Of a stretch of DNA of 64,000 bases, positions 40,172-49,373 are shown one piece after another; within the stretch, counting starts at the first letter, position 1; each line of letters starts with the position of its first letter. Below the pieces are notes generated by a model that was given only the letters and a program-made list of their open reading frames with translations, had not been told where the DNA came from and did no database searches. The DNA lies in the NCBI GenBank assembly GCA_000799755.1, contig JUHI01000003.1:186001-250000 (forward strand). The letters are read 5' to 3'. This DNA comes from Martinezella tropici (GTDB lineage: Bacteria > Pseudomonadota > Alphaproteobacteria > Rhizobiales > Rhizobiaceae). Both the position numbers and the translations under genes were made by a program.

Positions 40172-40276
40172 CACGCTGTCGATCTTTTCCCGCTCAAATT
40201 CATCACCCTTGTCGCCGCCCGACTTACATTGGTGGCATTGACTTTCGGCTGCATATATCAAAATTATTGCCTCATG

Positions 40277-40307
40277 TGAAATTTCAGATTAATTGACTGA
40301 TATTTCA
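40277..40307. promoter_or_regulatory. Two similar 10-bp boxes in the GntR-MFS divergent promoter
   Basis: TGAAATTTCA (40277-40286, a perfect palindrome) and TGATATTTCA (40298-40307) start 21 bp apart, two helical turns, just before the transporter's ribosome-binding site. They are candidate operators for the divergently encoded GntR protein. Confidence 0.5.
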
Positions 40308-40320
40308 TAAGGGAGGATTT

Positions 40321-41634
40321 ATGACCATCGAACACACATCCCCAGCCGGCGCCATGCGTCGGCCATCCACCAATCGACGCTGGTGGATCGGAGCGCTTCT
40401 CGCGCTCGGCGTCCTTGTCAATTATTTCGACCGCGTAAACCTGACGGTCGCTTCGCCGCTCATTCAGGACGATTTCAAGATAGGCCCCGCAGAGATGGGC
40501 ATTCTGTTCAGCGCCTTCGGCTGGACCTACGGCTTCCTGCAGATTCCCGTCGGCATGTTGCTCGACCGCTTCGGCGTGATGCGGGTCATGCGATGGAGCA
40601 CCTTCTCCTGGGGCATCGCCTCCGTCATCACCGCCTTCTCGACCGGTATGCAGACGCTGTTTCTTTCTCGCATGCTGCTCGGTGTCGCGGAAACTCCGGG
40701 CTTCCCGGCTAATTCCAAAGCGACCGGCTACTGGTTCCCACGTCATGAGCGGGGTCTTGCAACCGCACTCTTTGATGCGGCCGCAAAATTCTCCAACGTC
40801 ATCGCCATTCCGATGGTTGCCTTCCTCATGCTGCATTTCGGCTGGCGCGGCGGCTTTATCGCGACAGCGATCATCAGCTTCGTTTTCTTTGCGCTGTTCT
40901 GGCTGTTTTATCGCGACCCGAGTGCCGACAGGAACCTTTCGGACGAGGAGCGCGCCTATCTGAAAGCCGGTGGCGCCGCATTGGAGGGTGAAGCCTCCGC
41001 AAATGCGGTCGGAATGCTCGGTTATCTCCTGCGCAATCGCAAGGTCTGGGGACTTTCGATCGGCTTTGCCGCCTATGGCTATGCCTTCGCCCTCTTCATC
41101 TTCTGGCTGCCGGATTATCTGGTTAAAGAGATGCACATGGATATCTTGAAATCGGCGAGTTTCACGACGATCCCCTGGATCTTCGCCACGATTTCGGATC
41201 TCCTGATCGGCGGCTGGCTGATCGACCATCTGATCCGCAAGGGCCACGACGAATCCCGCGTGCGCAAAACGATCATCGTCCTCGGTATGCTGATGGGTCT
41301 AGCCGTCGTCGGCGCAGGGCTTACCGCCGACCCCTATTGGGCCATTCTCTGGATTACCATTTCGTTGAGTGGCCTTGCAGCTGCGGCACCGGCCGGATGG
41401 TCGATCCCCGCGCTGATCGCGCCGAAGGGTGGCGCGGCAACGGTCGGCGGCATCATGAACTTCCTCAACAGCGTCACCGGCATTGCCGCTCCGATCATTA
41501 CCGGCTTCATCGTCGGCGCCACGCAGTCCTTCAGTCGCGCCTTCCTGCTGGCAGGCGCGATGCTGGCGATCGGCATTGTCTCCTATGTCTTCGTCCTCGG
41601 CCGCATCGAACCAATCGCCGATCCGAAGGCCTGA
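40321..41634 (+). CDS. MFS transporter, sugar-acid (anion:cation symporter) type
   Basis: A 437-residue major facilitator with twelve spans. The family motif region [16 protein letters not shown] and [19 protein letters not shown] resemble hexuronate/galactonate/glucarate symporters. GGGAGG lies 5 bases before the ATG. The next gene is a D-mannonate dehydratase, so a hexuronate or aldonate is the likely cargo. Regulated with the divergent GntR gene. Confidence 0.9.
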   Translation: MTIEHTSPAGAMRRPSTNRRWWIGALLALGVLVNYFDRVNLTVASPLIQDDFKIGPAEMGILFSAFGWTYGFLQIPVGMLLDRFGVMRVMRWSTFSWGIASVITAFSTGMQTLFLSRMLLGVAETPGFPANSKATGYWFPRHERGLATALFDAAAKFSNVIAIPMVAFLMLHFGWRGGFIATAIISFVFFALFWLFYRDPSADRNLSDEERAYLKAGGAALEGEASANAVGMLGYLLRNRKVWGLSIGFAAYGYAFALFIFWLPDYLVKEMHMDILKSASFTTIPWIFATISDLLIGGWLIDHLIRKGHDESRVRKTIIVLGMLMGLAVVGAGLTADPYWAILWITISLSGLAAAAPAGWSIPALIAPKGGAATVGGIMNFLNSVTGIAAPIITGFIVGATQSFSRAFLLAGAMLAIGIVSYVFVLGRIEPIADPKA

Positions 41635-41663
41635 TTTCGATCAAAGACCACGAAAGGGTTCCC

Positions 41664-42866
41664 ATGAAAATCACCAACGCGAAGGTCATCGTTTGCTCGC
41701 CCGGACGCAACTTCGTCACGCTCAAGATCGAGACGGACGAAGGGATCTACGGTATCGGCGACGCCACGGTGAATGGCCGCGAACTGGCCGTCGCCTCCTA
41801 CCTGCAGGATCATCTCGTTCCCTGCCTCATCGGCCGCGACGCGTCGCAGATCGAGGATATCTGGCAGTATTTCTACAAGGGCGCCTATTGGCGCCGCGGC
41901 CCGATCACCATGGCGGCGATCGCCGCCGTCGACGTGGCGCTCTGGGACATCAAGGCCAAGGCGGCCAACATGCCGCTCTACCAGCTGCTTGGTGGCGCAA
42001 GCCGCACGCATATGCTGACCTATACCCATGCAAACGGCGAGACGATCGAGGAGACAGCCGACAAGGTTGCCGCCTTCAAGGAACAGGGCTGGAAGGCGAT
42101 CCGCGTGCAGAGCGCCGTCCCCGGCCTGCCGATTACCTACGGTGTCGAAAAAGTCGGTTCGCTTGCACAGGCGGAGGACAAACCGCGTGAGACGCTCTGG
42201 GACACGCCCACCTATCTACGTTTCCTGCCGAAGCTTCTCGATCATCTGCGCGATCGCTTCGGCTATGAGCTTCACCTCCTGCACGACGTCCACCATCGCC
42301 TGACGCCACAGGAGGCGGCAAGCCTAGCGAAGGAAGTAGAGCGCCACAGGCTCTTCTGGCTCGAAGACGCGGTTCCGGCCGAAAACCAGGAATCCTTCCG
42401 CCTCATCCGCCAGCATTCGACCACGCCGCTCGCGCTCGGCGAGGTTTTCAATTCGATCCATGATTGCCGGCAGCTGATCCAGGAGCAGCTGATCGACTAT
42501 ATCCGCACGACGCCGCTTCACGCGGGCGGTATCACGCATGTGCGACGCATCGCCGACCTTGCTGGTCTCTATCATATCCGCACCGCCTGCCATGGCGCCG
42601 CCGACATGTCGCCGATCACCATGGGCGCGGCGCTGCATTTCGATCGCTGGGTGCCGAATTTCGGCATTCAAGAATACGCCTTTCATCCGGATGAAGCCAA
42701 GAACGTCTTCCCGCACGAATGGCATCTGAAGGACGGCCAGCTCTATAGCGGCGAAAAGCCGGGCCACGGTGTCGACATCGACGAGAAGGCGGCGGAAAAA
42801 TATCCCTATCGACGGGCCTATCTCGACGTCGCGCGGCTTTCCGACGGAACCATGTGGAGCTGGTGA
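41664..42866 (+). CDS. manD: D-mannonate dehydratase, ManD/RspA type
   Basis: A 400-residue enolase-superfamily enzyme converting D-mannonate to 2-keto-3-deoxy-D-gluconate. Positions agree closely with the ManD active site: R147 and Y159 as catalytic pair, D208, E234 and E260 as Mg ligands, H210 in LLHDVHH, and H310 in RTACHGAAD. It follows the MFS gene by 29 bp with AAGGG before the ATG. It feeds hexuronate breakdown towards KDG. Some homologues have low activity or act on D-gluconate, so specificity is not proven. Confidence 0.88.
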   Translation: MKITNAKVIVCSPGRNFVTLKIETDEGIYGIGDATVNGRELAVASYLQDHLVPCLIGRDASQIEDIWQYFYKGAYWRRGPITMAAIAAVDVALWDIKAKAANMPLYQLLGGASRTHMLTYTHANGETIEETADKVAAFKEQGWKAIRVQSAVPGLPITYGVEKVGSLAQAEDKPRETLWDTPTYLRFLPKLLDHLRDRFGYELHLLHDVHHRLTPQEAASLAKEVERHRLFWLEDAVPAENQESFRLIRQHSTTPLALGEVFNSIHDCRQLIQEQLIDYIRTTPLHAGGITHVRRIADLAGLYHIRTACHGAADMSPITMGAALHFDRWVPNFGIQEYAFHPDEAKNVFPHEWHLKDGQLYSGEKPGHGVDIDEKAAEKYPYRRAYLDVARLSDGTMWSW

Positions 42867-42878
42867 TTGTCGTGTAGA

Positions 42879-42904
42879 CCGGCCGGCTCACCCGAGTCGG
42901 CCGG
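42879..42904. terminator. GC-rich hairpin between convergent manD and FUSC-type genes
   Basis: CCGGCCG and CGGCCGG form a 7-bp stem across a 12-base loop, directly between the two stop codons. No U-tract is seen. Confidence 0.45.
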
Positions 42905-42909
42905 CTCCA

Positions 42910-44007
42910 TCAATTGATTTCGCTTTCGCGGATGCGGTCGGCAAGATCGAGAAAGTTCTGCCGCATCCGGCGCAATGTAAAATCGAGGCCGAACAGACGG
43001 CCCGTTTCGTTGAAGCCCATCGATTGGGCGGCCTCCGAGTTCTGGAGATTGTTGAAGCCGGCTTCGAAAGCTTGGTCGCCGGCCGCGAGTATCTCGGGAT
43101 CGATTTCCCCGCCGGTGCGAAGCGCCCGGCCACAGGCCTCGGCAAAACTGGCTTGTGCCTCGAGAACTCGCCCTGCCTGCGGCCCGATCGCCTCGACGAT
43201 CGCCGGTGGGAAAGGCATTTCCACGATGTGGCTGACATAGGTCATATCGTTGCGAATTCGCCAGAGCGAGCGGGGAATAGCCTCCGAAATCCCATGCTTC
43301 GTCAACCAGAAGGCACGTTCGCGCTGCGCGTCTGTCAGAAGCGCCTCGGTTGCCATCAAGGACTGGCGCAGCGCGATATTGGCCTCCGAGGCGGAGACCG
43401 GCTCGCCCTTCTCGACCGCGGATGCAAGCGTGCGCAATATCTGCGCCATCACGTCGAGAGCCGATCCGAAACGATCAAGCACCACAGTCCGCGAGCGTGT
43501 CGGCAGGATGAAGAGACTGGCGAGCACGCCGACGACACCGCCAAGCGTGATCTCGGCGATGCGATCGATCACGAAGATCTCGACCGGAACTGCTGCGGAA
43601 TGGGTCAACATGACGATCGCGGCGGTCAATCCGGCATTGCGCAAGCGAGGCACGCGTGCCGCCACAAAGCTCGAAAAGCCGACGACACAGATAAGCGCGA
43701 TCCCGATGGCGAGCGGCTCGTGCGGCGTGATGAAAACCGCTATTCCTCCAAGCACGGCGCCCGCGACCGTCGCCACCAGACGATCGACAGCCATGCCGGC
43801 CGTGGCGCCAACCGACGCCTGCATGACGATCAGCACGGTGAACACCGCCCAATAGCCTTGCTGAAGATGCAGAAGCTGGGAGACTGCATAAGTGATCGTG
43901 CATGCGATCATCACCCGCAGTGCCTGCACCGCAGCGCGCTTGGTCTGAATCAGCGATGCTTTGGGTTTTGACGTAGGCTGGCTTTGACGAGATGCGGGCT
44001 CGCTCAT
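42910..44007 (-). CDS. FUSC-family (aromatic acid exporter-like) membrane protein
   Basis: A 365-residue protein with about six N-terminal hydrophobic segments (ALRVMIACTITYAVSQLLHL, GYWAVFTVLIVMQASVGAT) and a charged helical cytoplasmic C-terminal half. This half-size FUSC/YccS-like architecture is found in putative efflux proteins. The start MSEPASRQ is chosen because the residues upstream are arginine/proline-rich and not membrane-like. Monocistronic; function not established. Confidence 0.82.
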   Translation of the reverse strand: MSEPASRQSQPTSKPKASLIQTKRAAVQALRVMIACTITYAVSQLLHLQQGYWAVFTVLIVMQASVGATAGMAVDRLVATVAGAVLGGIAVFITPHEPLAIGIALICVVGFSSFVAARVPRLRNAGLTAAIVMLTHSAAVPVEIFVIDRIAEITLGGVVGVLASLFILPTRSRTVVLDRFGSALDVMAQILRTLASAVEKGEPVSASEANIALRQSLMATEALLTDAQRERAFWLTKHGISEAIPRSLWRIRNDMTYVSHIVEMPFPPAIVEAIGPQAGRVLEAQASFAEACGRALRTGGEIDPEILAAGDQAFEAGFNNLQNSEAAQSMGFNETGRLFGLDFTLRRMRQNFLDLADRIRESEIN

Positions 44008-44176
44008 CGCACAACTTTCCGTCTGGGAACGTATGCTGACAATGGCCGTTAGGGTCTTGCCCCTCCCTTGCTGCAATACTGCCGATCGTGGGATGGACCC
44101 GGTGCTTACAATGGCAGCATTCGGCCTAATATGGAAGGCGAGCGAAGACCACAACCGACGGACGGACCCGTCGTCT

Positions 44177-44203
44177 GCCGTGCTTCCTTTTCGGAAGCAC
44201 GGC
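44177..44203 (-). terminator. Strong hairpin after the DUF1269 gene
   Basis: GCCGTGCTTCC and GGAAGCACGGC form a perfect 11-bp stem with loop TTTTC, 33 bp after the DUF1269 stop. No U-tract follows on the minus strand. Confidence 0.6.
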
Positions 44204-44236
44204 TCCTGGTCGATAGCCGCAGATCGGCTCTTACGC

Positions 44237-44779
44237 TCAAACCGTGGCGGACGCCTCAGCGGTTGGTGAGGTCTCATCAACGAGAACCTGACGCAGTCGC
44301 GCCTCCTGATCGGGCGAAAGCGAGGTGCGCAGAAGCCTTGCATGCTCACCCTTGAATTCGGCAAGCACCTTTTCGGGCTGGACCTTGCGGATCAGCAGGA
44401 AGAGCGCGGAACTGTTTGCCGGGATGGTTTCGGCTAGCTTCTCGATGAGGCCGTCATCGATGCCGTAATCGGCCATCGATCCGGCCAGCGCACCCGAGCC
44501 GGCGCCGATTGCGCCGCCGACCACCAGGCCCGCCAGCGGATTGAGGAACAGCAGGCCCACCAGCGAGCCCCACAGCGCGCCTGAAAGGCCGCCGCTTGCT
44601 GCACCGGCAGCGGTTAGATTGAAACTCTGCTTGAGACGGACCTTGCCGGCCTCGTCGCGGACGGCGACCACGGCATCTTCCAGATCGATCAGATATTCCT
44701 TCTCGAGCTGCACAAGACGGTTCAGCACAGTATCCGCCTTATCGGCATCGTCGAAACCAAGCACTATGAGTTCTGACAT
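44237..44779 (-). CDS. DUF1269-family protein
   Basis: A 180-residue protein. The soluble N-terminal part is MSELIVLGFDDADKADTVL. A central glycine-rich hydrophobic stretch (GALWGSLVGLLFLNPLAG, VVGGAIGAGSGALAG) follows, and the C-terminal part contains PANSSALFLLIRK. This matches DUF1269 membrane-associated proteins, often linked to stress, of unknown function. GGAGGA lies 6 bases before the start. It stands next to a 96-residue unknown with a putative stress promoter. Confidence 0.85.
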   Translation of the reverse strand: MSELIVLGFDDADKADTVLNRLVQLEKEYLIDLEDAVVAVRDEAGKVRLKQSFNLTAAGAASGGLSGALWGSLVGLLFLNPLAGLVVGGAIGAGSGALAGSMADYGIDDGLIEKLAETIPANSSALFLLIRKVQPEKVLAEFKGEHARLLRTSLSPDQEARLRQVLVDETSPTAEASATV

Positions 44780-44830
44780 CGAAATCCTCCGGGTCGTATT
44801 ATCGAGACAAGAAGTAGGGCATCAGGCCGG

Positions 44831-45121
44831 TTAGTGAACAGCCGTGCTGATCAACCGGTAGGGATGAGTAGCATTGAACTGCGAGATGATTGCGACAGCC
44901 TGCTGCAACAACTCTTCCGCCTGCTCGGGATCGTCGCGCGCGAGCTCGTCGGCGTTGACGCGAATTGCTTCGGCAATATTGGTGGAAAGCGCTGCAAATT
45001 GTTGATTGCCCTCGACAAGAGCCTCGCGTGCGTTGCCTTCCAGCGTTCGGGCGATATCGATGAGGATTTCCTCGCGCTCTTCGACGCTGAGGTCTTCGAT
45101 GATTTTCGTTCTATCTTCCAT
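44831..45121 (-). CDS. Small acidic helical protein of unknown function (96 aa)
   Basis: Starts MEDRTKIIEDLSVEEREEIL and is strongly acidic and helical throughout, without a signal or membrane span. AGGAG lies 11 bases before the chosen ATG. It precedes the DUF1269 gene by 51 bp on the same strand and may be cotranscribed. Upstream lie an 8-bp inverted repeat and an EcfG-like promoter, hinting at general stress control. Family not recognised. Confidence 0.68.
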   Translation of the reverse strand: MEDRTKIIEDLSVEEREEILIDIARTLEGNAREALVEGNQQFAALSTNIAEAIRVNADELARDDPEQAEELLQQAVAIISQFNATHPYRLISTAVH

Positions 45122-45147
45122 TTTGGTCACTCCTGACAGACGTGAAT

Positions 45148-45175
45148 GCAACCGATCTCATAAAGCCTCGGTTGC
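45148..45175 (-). repeat. Inverted repeat in the leader of the 96-residue gene
   Basis: GCAACCGA and TCGGTTGC are perfect 8-bp arms around 12 bases, between the putative stress promoter and the start codon. Confidence 0.5.
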
Positions 45176-45189
45176 TACTCACGTAGGAA

Positions 45190-45214
45190 GACGCAAATTC
45201 AGGTTCAAGGTTCC
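45190..45214 (-). promoter_or_regulatory. Putative EcfG-type general-stress promoter
   Basis: On the minus strand GGAAC (45210-45214) is followed after exactly 16 bases by CGTC (45190-45193), close to the alphaproteobacterial EcfG pattern GGAAC-N16/17-CGTT. It lies about 70 bp before the 96-residue gene. Confidence 0.5.
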
Positions 45215-45292
45215 CCTTCCCTTCGCACGACTGCAGCAAGATCGGGCTCTTATCGGCGGAAGCCGGACGAGCAGACTGCGGAGGACGCGAAG

Positions 45293-46924
45293 TCAACTCG
45301 CATAGCGCGCTTCCAGCAGATCCAGTTCCCGCACGAGCTTTGCCGCAATTTCCTTGCCGAGTTGCCTCGCCCGCAGCTTGCGAAAGATTTCTGTCCGCTC
45401 GGCACGAACACCCGCCAGCCGCAGCTCCATTTCAATGTGCATGGTGCGCCTGGACACGGCCGCTTCCTCGTCGGCGCCGGTCTGGTTGCGGATGCGTTCG
45501 CGATAGAGCTCCAGCACCCTTGAGGCCGCCTCCACATAAAGATCGGCATCCTCCTGCCCCTTGGAAAGCGAATGCTGGAGGCGGGCGATTTCCGTGATCG
45601 CAGCCTTTGCCGCATCGACCCGCGCGGCTGCTTCGTCCTCCTCGTGCTTGGTATCGTGCGGAAGTTCCAGATTTTTCAGCAGCGGCGGCAGGAAAAGCGT
45701 CGCCAGGATCAAAGACATGATGATGACGCCCATCGCCAGGCAGATCGCAAGATCGCGGGCGGGAAAGGGCGAACCGTCATTCAGGGCAAACGGCAGGGTC
45801 AGCACGCCTGCAAGCGTGATTGCACCGCGAACGCCGGCAAAGGAAAATGCCGCAAGAATACGCCAGGGCGGCGACGTCTGGTGCTGCCTCCTCTGGCGGA
45901 ACAGTGTCAGGTGAAGCGACAGCCAGACCCAACTGAATCGCAATGCGACAAGACCGAAGGTGAGCCCGACGATATAGGCGGCAAGCCACCAGAACTCGTG
46001 ATGTCCGGTGACTTCCACAGTTGCCGATGCCCGGCCGATGATCGACGGCAGTTGCTCGCCCAGAAGGACGAAGATCGTACCGTTGGCCGCGAACTGGATC
46101 ATGTCCCAGACAGCGCTTCGGCGCACGCGCGTCGCCGCCAGCGCACGCCCCGAACTCTCGGCGACGCTCATCGTCGTTCCCGCCGATACCGCCGCGAGAA
46201 TGCCGGAGCAGTGGAGGTGTTCCGCAATCAGATAGGCCGCAAAGGGGATCAGAATGCTGACCAGGATTTCCGAGCCGCTCTCCTCGCCATAACGCAGCGA
46301 TACGCGCGTGCTCAGCCACGTAATGGTCCAGGTGACGCCGACACCGATTGCAAGGCCGCCGAATGCGGTCCACAGGAAGCTCAGCGTGGCGTCATAGAGG
46401 GAAAAGCTGCCCGTCAGCGCCGCGGCGATTGCAAATCGCAGGCAGACGAGGCCGGACGCATCGTTCAGCAGGGCCTCCCCCTCGAGGATGTGCATCATGC
46501 GCGGTGGGATGGGCACCCGCTGTGCAATCGCCGAGACTGCGATCGGATCGGTCGGCGAAATGACGGCGGCCAGCGCGAAGGCGACTGGGAGCGGCATTGC
46601 GGGGATCATCCAATGGACGAGCAGGCCGGCTCCGAGAACGGTGAAAACGACAAGTCCGAGAGCCAATTCCACGACGACATTCATATCCTGCTTGAGCTCG
46701 TCGGCGGCAATACGCCATCCGTCAAGAAAGAGCAGCGGCGGGAGGAACAGCAGAAAGAAAATCTCCGGATCAAGCCGCACGCTAAGGTCGGCCGACAGAC
46801 CGATTACGGCGCCCAGCGCGATCTGAATCAACGGCAATGGCAGAATGACCGGTATGGCACGCGAAATGGCGCCACTGACGACGATCGCCAACAGGAGGAC
46901 GAGTGTCGTCGTGATTATTTCCAT
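45293..46924 (-). CDS. CPA1-family Na+/H+ antiporter
   Basis: A 543-residue cation:proton antiporter. The twelve-span membrane part contains FFLLFLPPLLFLDGWR, AVISPTDPIAVSAIA and LEGEALLNDASGLVCLRFA, with the conserved ND pair of the ion site. The SFAGVRGAITLAGVL signature is also present. A charged cytoplasmic tail of about 120 residues follows. It exports sodium or potassium in exchange for protons and supports pH and salt tolerance. Monocistronic; full family length. Confidence 0.93.
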   Translation of the reverse strand: MEIITTTLVLLLAIVVSGAISRAIPVILPLPLIQIALGAVIGLSADLSVRLDPEIFFLLFLPPLLFLDGWRIAADELKQDMNVVVELALGLVVFTVLGAGLLVHWMIPAMPLPVAFALAAVISPTDPIAVSAIAQRVPIPPRMMHILEGEALLNDASGLVCLRFAIAAALTGSFSLYDATLSFLWTAFGGLAIGVGVTWTITWLSTRVSLRYGEESGSEILVSILIPFAAYLIAEHLHCSGILAAVSAGTTMSVAESSGRALAATRVRRSAVWDMIQFAANGTIFVLLGEQLPSIIGRASATVEVTGHHEFWWLAAYIVGLTFGLVALRFSWVWLSLHLTLFRQRRQHQTSPPWRILAAFSFAGVRGAITLAGVLTLPFALNDGSPFPARDLAICLAMGVIIMSLILATLFLPPLLKNLELPHDTKHEEDEAAARVDAAKAAITEIARLQHSLSKGQEDADLYVEAASRVLELYRERIRNQTGADEEAAVSRRTMHIEMELRLAGVRAERTEIFRKLRARQLGKEIAAKLVRELDLLEARYAS

Positions 46925-47103
46925 TGTCCTGCCCTTCGCCTGGCATTCCTACACAGTCTCACGGTTCTCGACAGATGCCGCCGGCATGCATCGGACCCTA
47001 GCACTCCTTAAAACAAACCCGGCCGGAAATGAGAAGTGTGTAACTGCTCTGGCCGTGCCTGCACCCCAGCTTGAAGCGATCGGCGTCATACTCGGCGGCG
47101 CTG

Positions 47104-47328
47104 CTATTCTTCCCATTCCTCATCGTCAGCCGAAAGGAGATCCACCAGAGCTGCGACGGTTCCCGCAGGCAGATGGCGCCCTTCGCCGATCAGAGCCTCA
47201 TCACTGTTGACCCAGGCCCAGGCTTCCGAAAGTTCTGTCGACGTAGCACCCGTCGCAACGATCTCTGCGATCAGCGTTTCGTCCACAGGGCCGAGTACGG
47301 AGGTGACGTCTTGCGAGGTCAATGTCAT
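47104..47328 (-). CDS. Small acidic protein of unknown function (74 aa)
   Basis: Starts MTLTSQDVTSVLGPVDETL and ends with an acidic ADDEEWEE tail. It is soluble, with no membrane span. GAGGAG is placed 6 bases before the start, which fixes it against a longer upstream extension. I do not recognise a family with certainty. Its neighbours (antiporter and sulfone monooxygenase) give no functional clue. Confidence 0.65.
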   Translation of the reverse strand: MTLTSQDVTSVLGPVDETLIAEIVATGATSTELSEAWAWVNSDEALIGEGRHLPAGTVAALVDLLSADDEEWEE

Positions 47329-47602
47329 ATCCTGCTCCTCTTCCTGTTCGTCAAACCATGAACATCTCCAGGATATAGAAAACGGGCAGCGGACTTCCAC
47401 CGCCATGACGGAATGGGCGCCAACATCGGCCCGCATAGTGGATCGATATATTGCCCCAAGAATTCAACACGGCGAGGTGAATCACGTTTGGGATTTCAGG
47501 CCCGGAGCGAGCAAGGAGCAAAGGGCGGCCACCATCGTCAATGGCACCCGCCCTCAGCAAACATTGGTCAGGTAACGTTAAAAACGGACGACTATGGAGA
47601 CA

Positions 47603-48706
47603 TCATTCCGCCGCCACGGCAACGGTTTCCTTGGATTCTTCAAGGGCGCGGACCAGCGGAATGACATGCTTTCCGAAATACTCCACTTCCTCCTGAAAAT
47701 GCAGGAAGCCCAGCAGGATCAGGTCCGCGCCGGCCTGCTTCAACCGGATGATGCGTTCGGCCACCTGCTGCGGCGTGCCGATCAGATTGGAACGGAAGCC
47801 GTCATTGTATTGCACGAGATCCTCGAAGCTGGATTTCGCCCAGTTGCCCTCGCCTTCAGGCGAAGCCTTGCCGGCATTCTTCACTTCGTGACCGAAAGCT
47901 TTGACCGCTTCGGGATTGGCCTTTTCGATGATCTCGGCAAGCACTGCCTTTGCCTCTTCCTCGGTATCGCGGACGATGGCAAAGGCGTTGACACCGACGC
48001 GTACATGATGGCCGTTGGCCGTTGCCTTGGACTGGATGTCATCCACCTGCCTGGCGATCTCTTCGGGCGTATTGCCATTGGTGAAATACCAGTCGGAAAC
48101 CCGGGAGGCCATGTCACGCGCGGCGCGCGACGAGCCACCTTGGAAGATTTCCGGCTGAGGGTCGATCGGCTTTGGCTTCAGCGAATAATCGGTGAAGCGA
48201 TAGAAATCGCCACGGAAGGTAAAGCTATCTTCGGTCCATATGCCGCGCAAGGCGCGGATAAACTCTTCAGAGCGGCGATAGCGTTCGTCGTGATCGAGCC
48301 AGGGTTCGCCGATGGCATGAAACTCGCCGCGGAACCAGCCGCTGACGATGTTGACGGCGACGCGGCCGTTGGTGAGATGGTTGATGGTAGCGATCTGTTT
48401 GGCCGCCAGCGCCGGCACCCACGGACCGGGCAGGATTGCCGCGATCACCTTCAGTTTCGTCGTCGCCTCCAGAAGCGAATGACTGAAGGCTACAGATTCA
48501 TGCTGATACTCAGCGCCATATCCGGCCGTAAATCGGATTTGGCTTAGCGCATAATCGAAACCGCTGGCTTCGGCGATCTGGGCAAGCTTGCGATTGTATT
48601 CGATCGTCCAGCTCGTTCGTTGCTCGATATCCGAGATGACCAATCCACCTGATACGTTCGGTACCCAATAGGCGAATTTCAAAGTTTCCCTGCTTGCATC
48701 GCTCAT
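47603..48706 (-). CDS. sfnG: FMN-dependent dimethylsulfone monooxygenase, SfnG-like
   Basis: A 367-residue bacterial-luciferase-like flavin monooxygenase. Visible features are FAYWVPNVSGGLVISDIEQR at the start, ALSQIRFTAGYGAEYQHES and TNGRVAVNIVSGWFRGEFHA, all close to SfnG, which converts dimethylsulfone to methanesulfinate with reduced FMN. The start MSDASRE is chosen from the GGGAGA before it. It stands alone; no sulfonate transporter or flavin reductase is adjacent. It would supply sulfur under sulfate limitation, a theme shared with the cys operon at the other end of the window. Confidence 0.85.
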   Translation of the reverse strand: MSDASRETLKFAYWVPNVSGGLVISDIEQRTSWTIEYNRKLAQIAEASGFDYALSQIRFTAGYGAEYQHESVAFSHSLLEATTKLKVIAAILPGPWVPALAAKQIATINHLTNGRVAVNIVSGWFRGEFHAIGEPWLDHDERYRRSEEFIRALRGIWTEDSFTFRGDFYRFTDYSLKPKPIDPQPEIFQGGSSRAARDMASRVSDWYFTNGNTPEEIARQVDDIQSKATANGHHVRVGVNAFAIVRDTEEEAKAVLAEIIEKANPEAVKAFGHEVKNAGKASPEGEGNWAKSSFEDLVQYNDGFRSNLIGTPQQVAERIIRLKQAGADLILLGFLHFQEEVEYFGKHVIPLVRALEESKETVAVAAE

Positions 48707-49024
48707 CGATATCTCCCGGTTTGCCTTGTCCTCCGCCGAGCACAAGGATGAAGATTCCAACCCGGTGCAATTATATTCTATAGATTTTATAATCTATCGA
48801 ACAAACCCATCCCAAGTTTCAGCTCCTTTACGAAAAAGATACATTGCAAACCGTGCTTAACGAGGTTCTGGGCTTGAGGGGGAAGATTAGACTCTAAAGC
48901 TGGGGATCGGCCATCGAAGGCCATAATGCGGCCGCAAAGCGGGCAAATCAAAACAGTCGCCGTCCCGAGATCTCGATCGGGTGACCAAGAAATCGGCTCA
49001 TGATCTTAATCGATCAGGAGTGGT
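48707..49024. other. Intergenic region upstream of sfnG
   Basis: 318 bp without a supported gene. It holds an AT-rich stretch with a perfect inverted repeat at 48780-48797 and presumably the sfnG promoter; the remainder shows nothing recognisable. Confidence 0.5.
48780..48797 (-). promoter_or_regulatory. Inverted repeat, candidate operator upstream of sfnG
   Basis: ATAGATT TTAT AATCTAT has perfect 7-bp arms and lies 74 bp before the sfnG start. A TATAAT motif just downstream on the minus strand could be the -10. A LysR-type (CysB-like) or NtrC-type activator is conceivable. Confidence 0.45.
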
Positions 49025-49192
49025 TCAGAGTGTCGGGCCGGCTGCGCCGCCTTTCAGCGTAAAGTAAGCAAAGGCTGCTAGGAAAAACGCGATCACGGCC
49101 AAGATCGCCAACAGACGCTTGAGCCAAGGAGGTGTTTGTCTCGGCGGCTTGGGTTTGGGACGACGTTCAAACTTGATGATGTTATCGGACAT
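49025..49192 (-). CDS. Small single-span membrane protein (55 aa)
   Basis: Starts MSDNIIKFERRPKPKPPRQ, a basic proline-rich cytoplasmic tail, then one hydrophobic helix (LLAILAVIAFFLAAFAYFTL) and a short glycine-rich end. The helix with a positive cytoplasmic side gives a clear N-in topology. The codon pattern is coding-like. The gene is too short for routine calling, and its family is not recognised. Confidence 0.7.
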   Translation of the reverse strand: MSDNIIKFERRPKPKPPRQTPPWLKRLLAILAVIAFFLAAFAYFTLKGGAAGPTL

Positions 49193-49373
49193 GACACTCG
49201 ATTAGCGAAGAACAAACGATTTGCCAATCCGGTGCGGACGCCAGGGGCGCGGCGTTTCCGCAATCGGACGGGCAGAATGCCAGACTCACCTGATTTCTCA
49301 ATCTCGTCCGCAACGCTTCGGGGGCTGTGGTGGCGGATATTCGATAGAAATCCACAAACCCCGAAGGTGCCTC

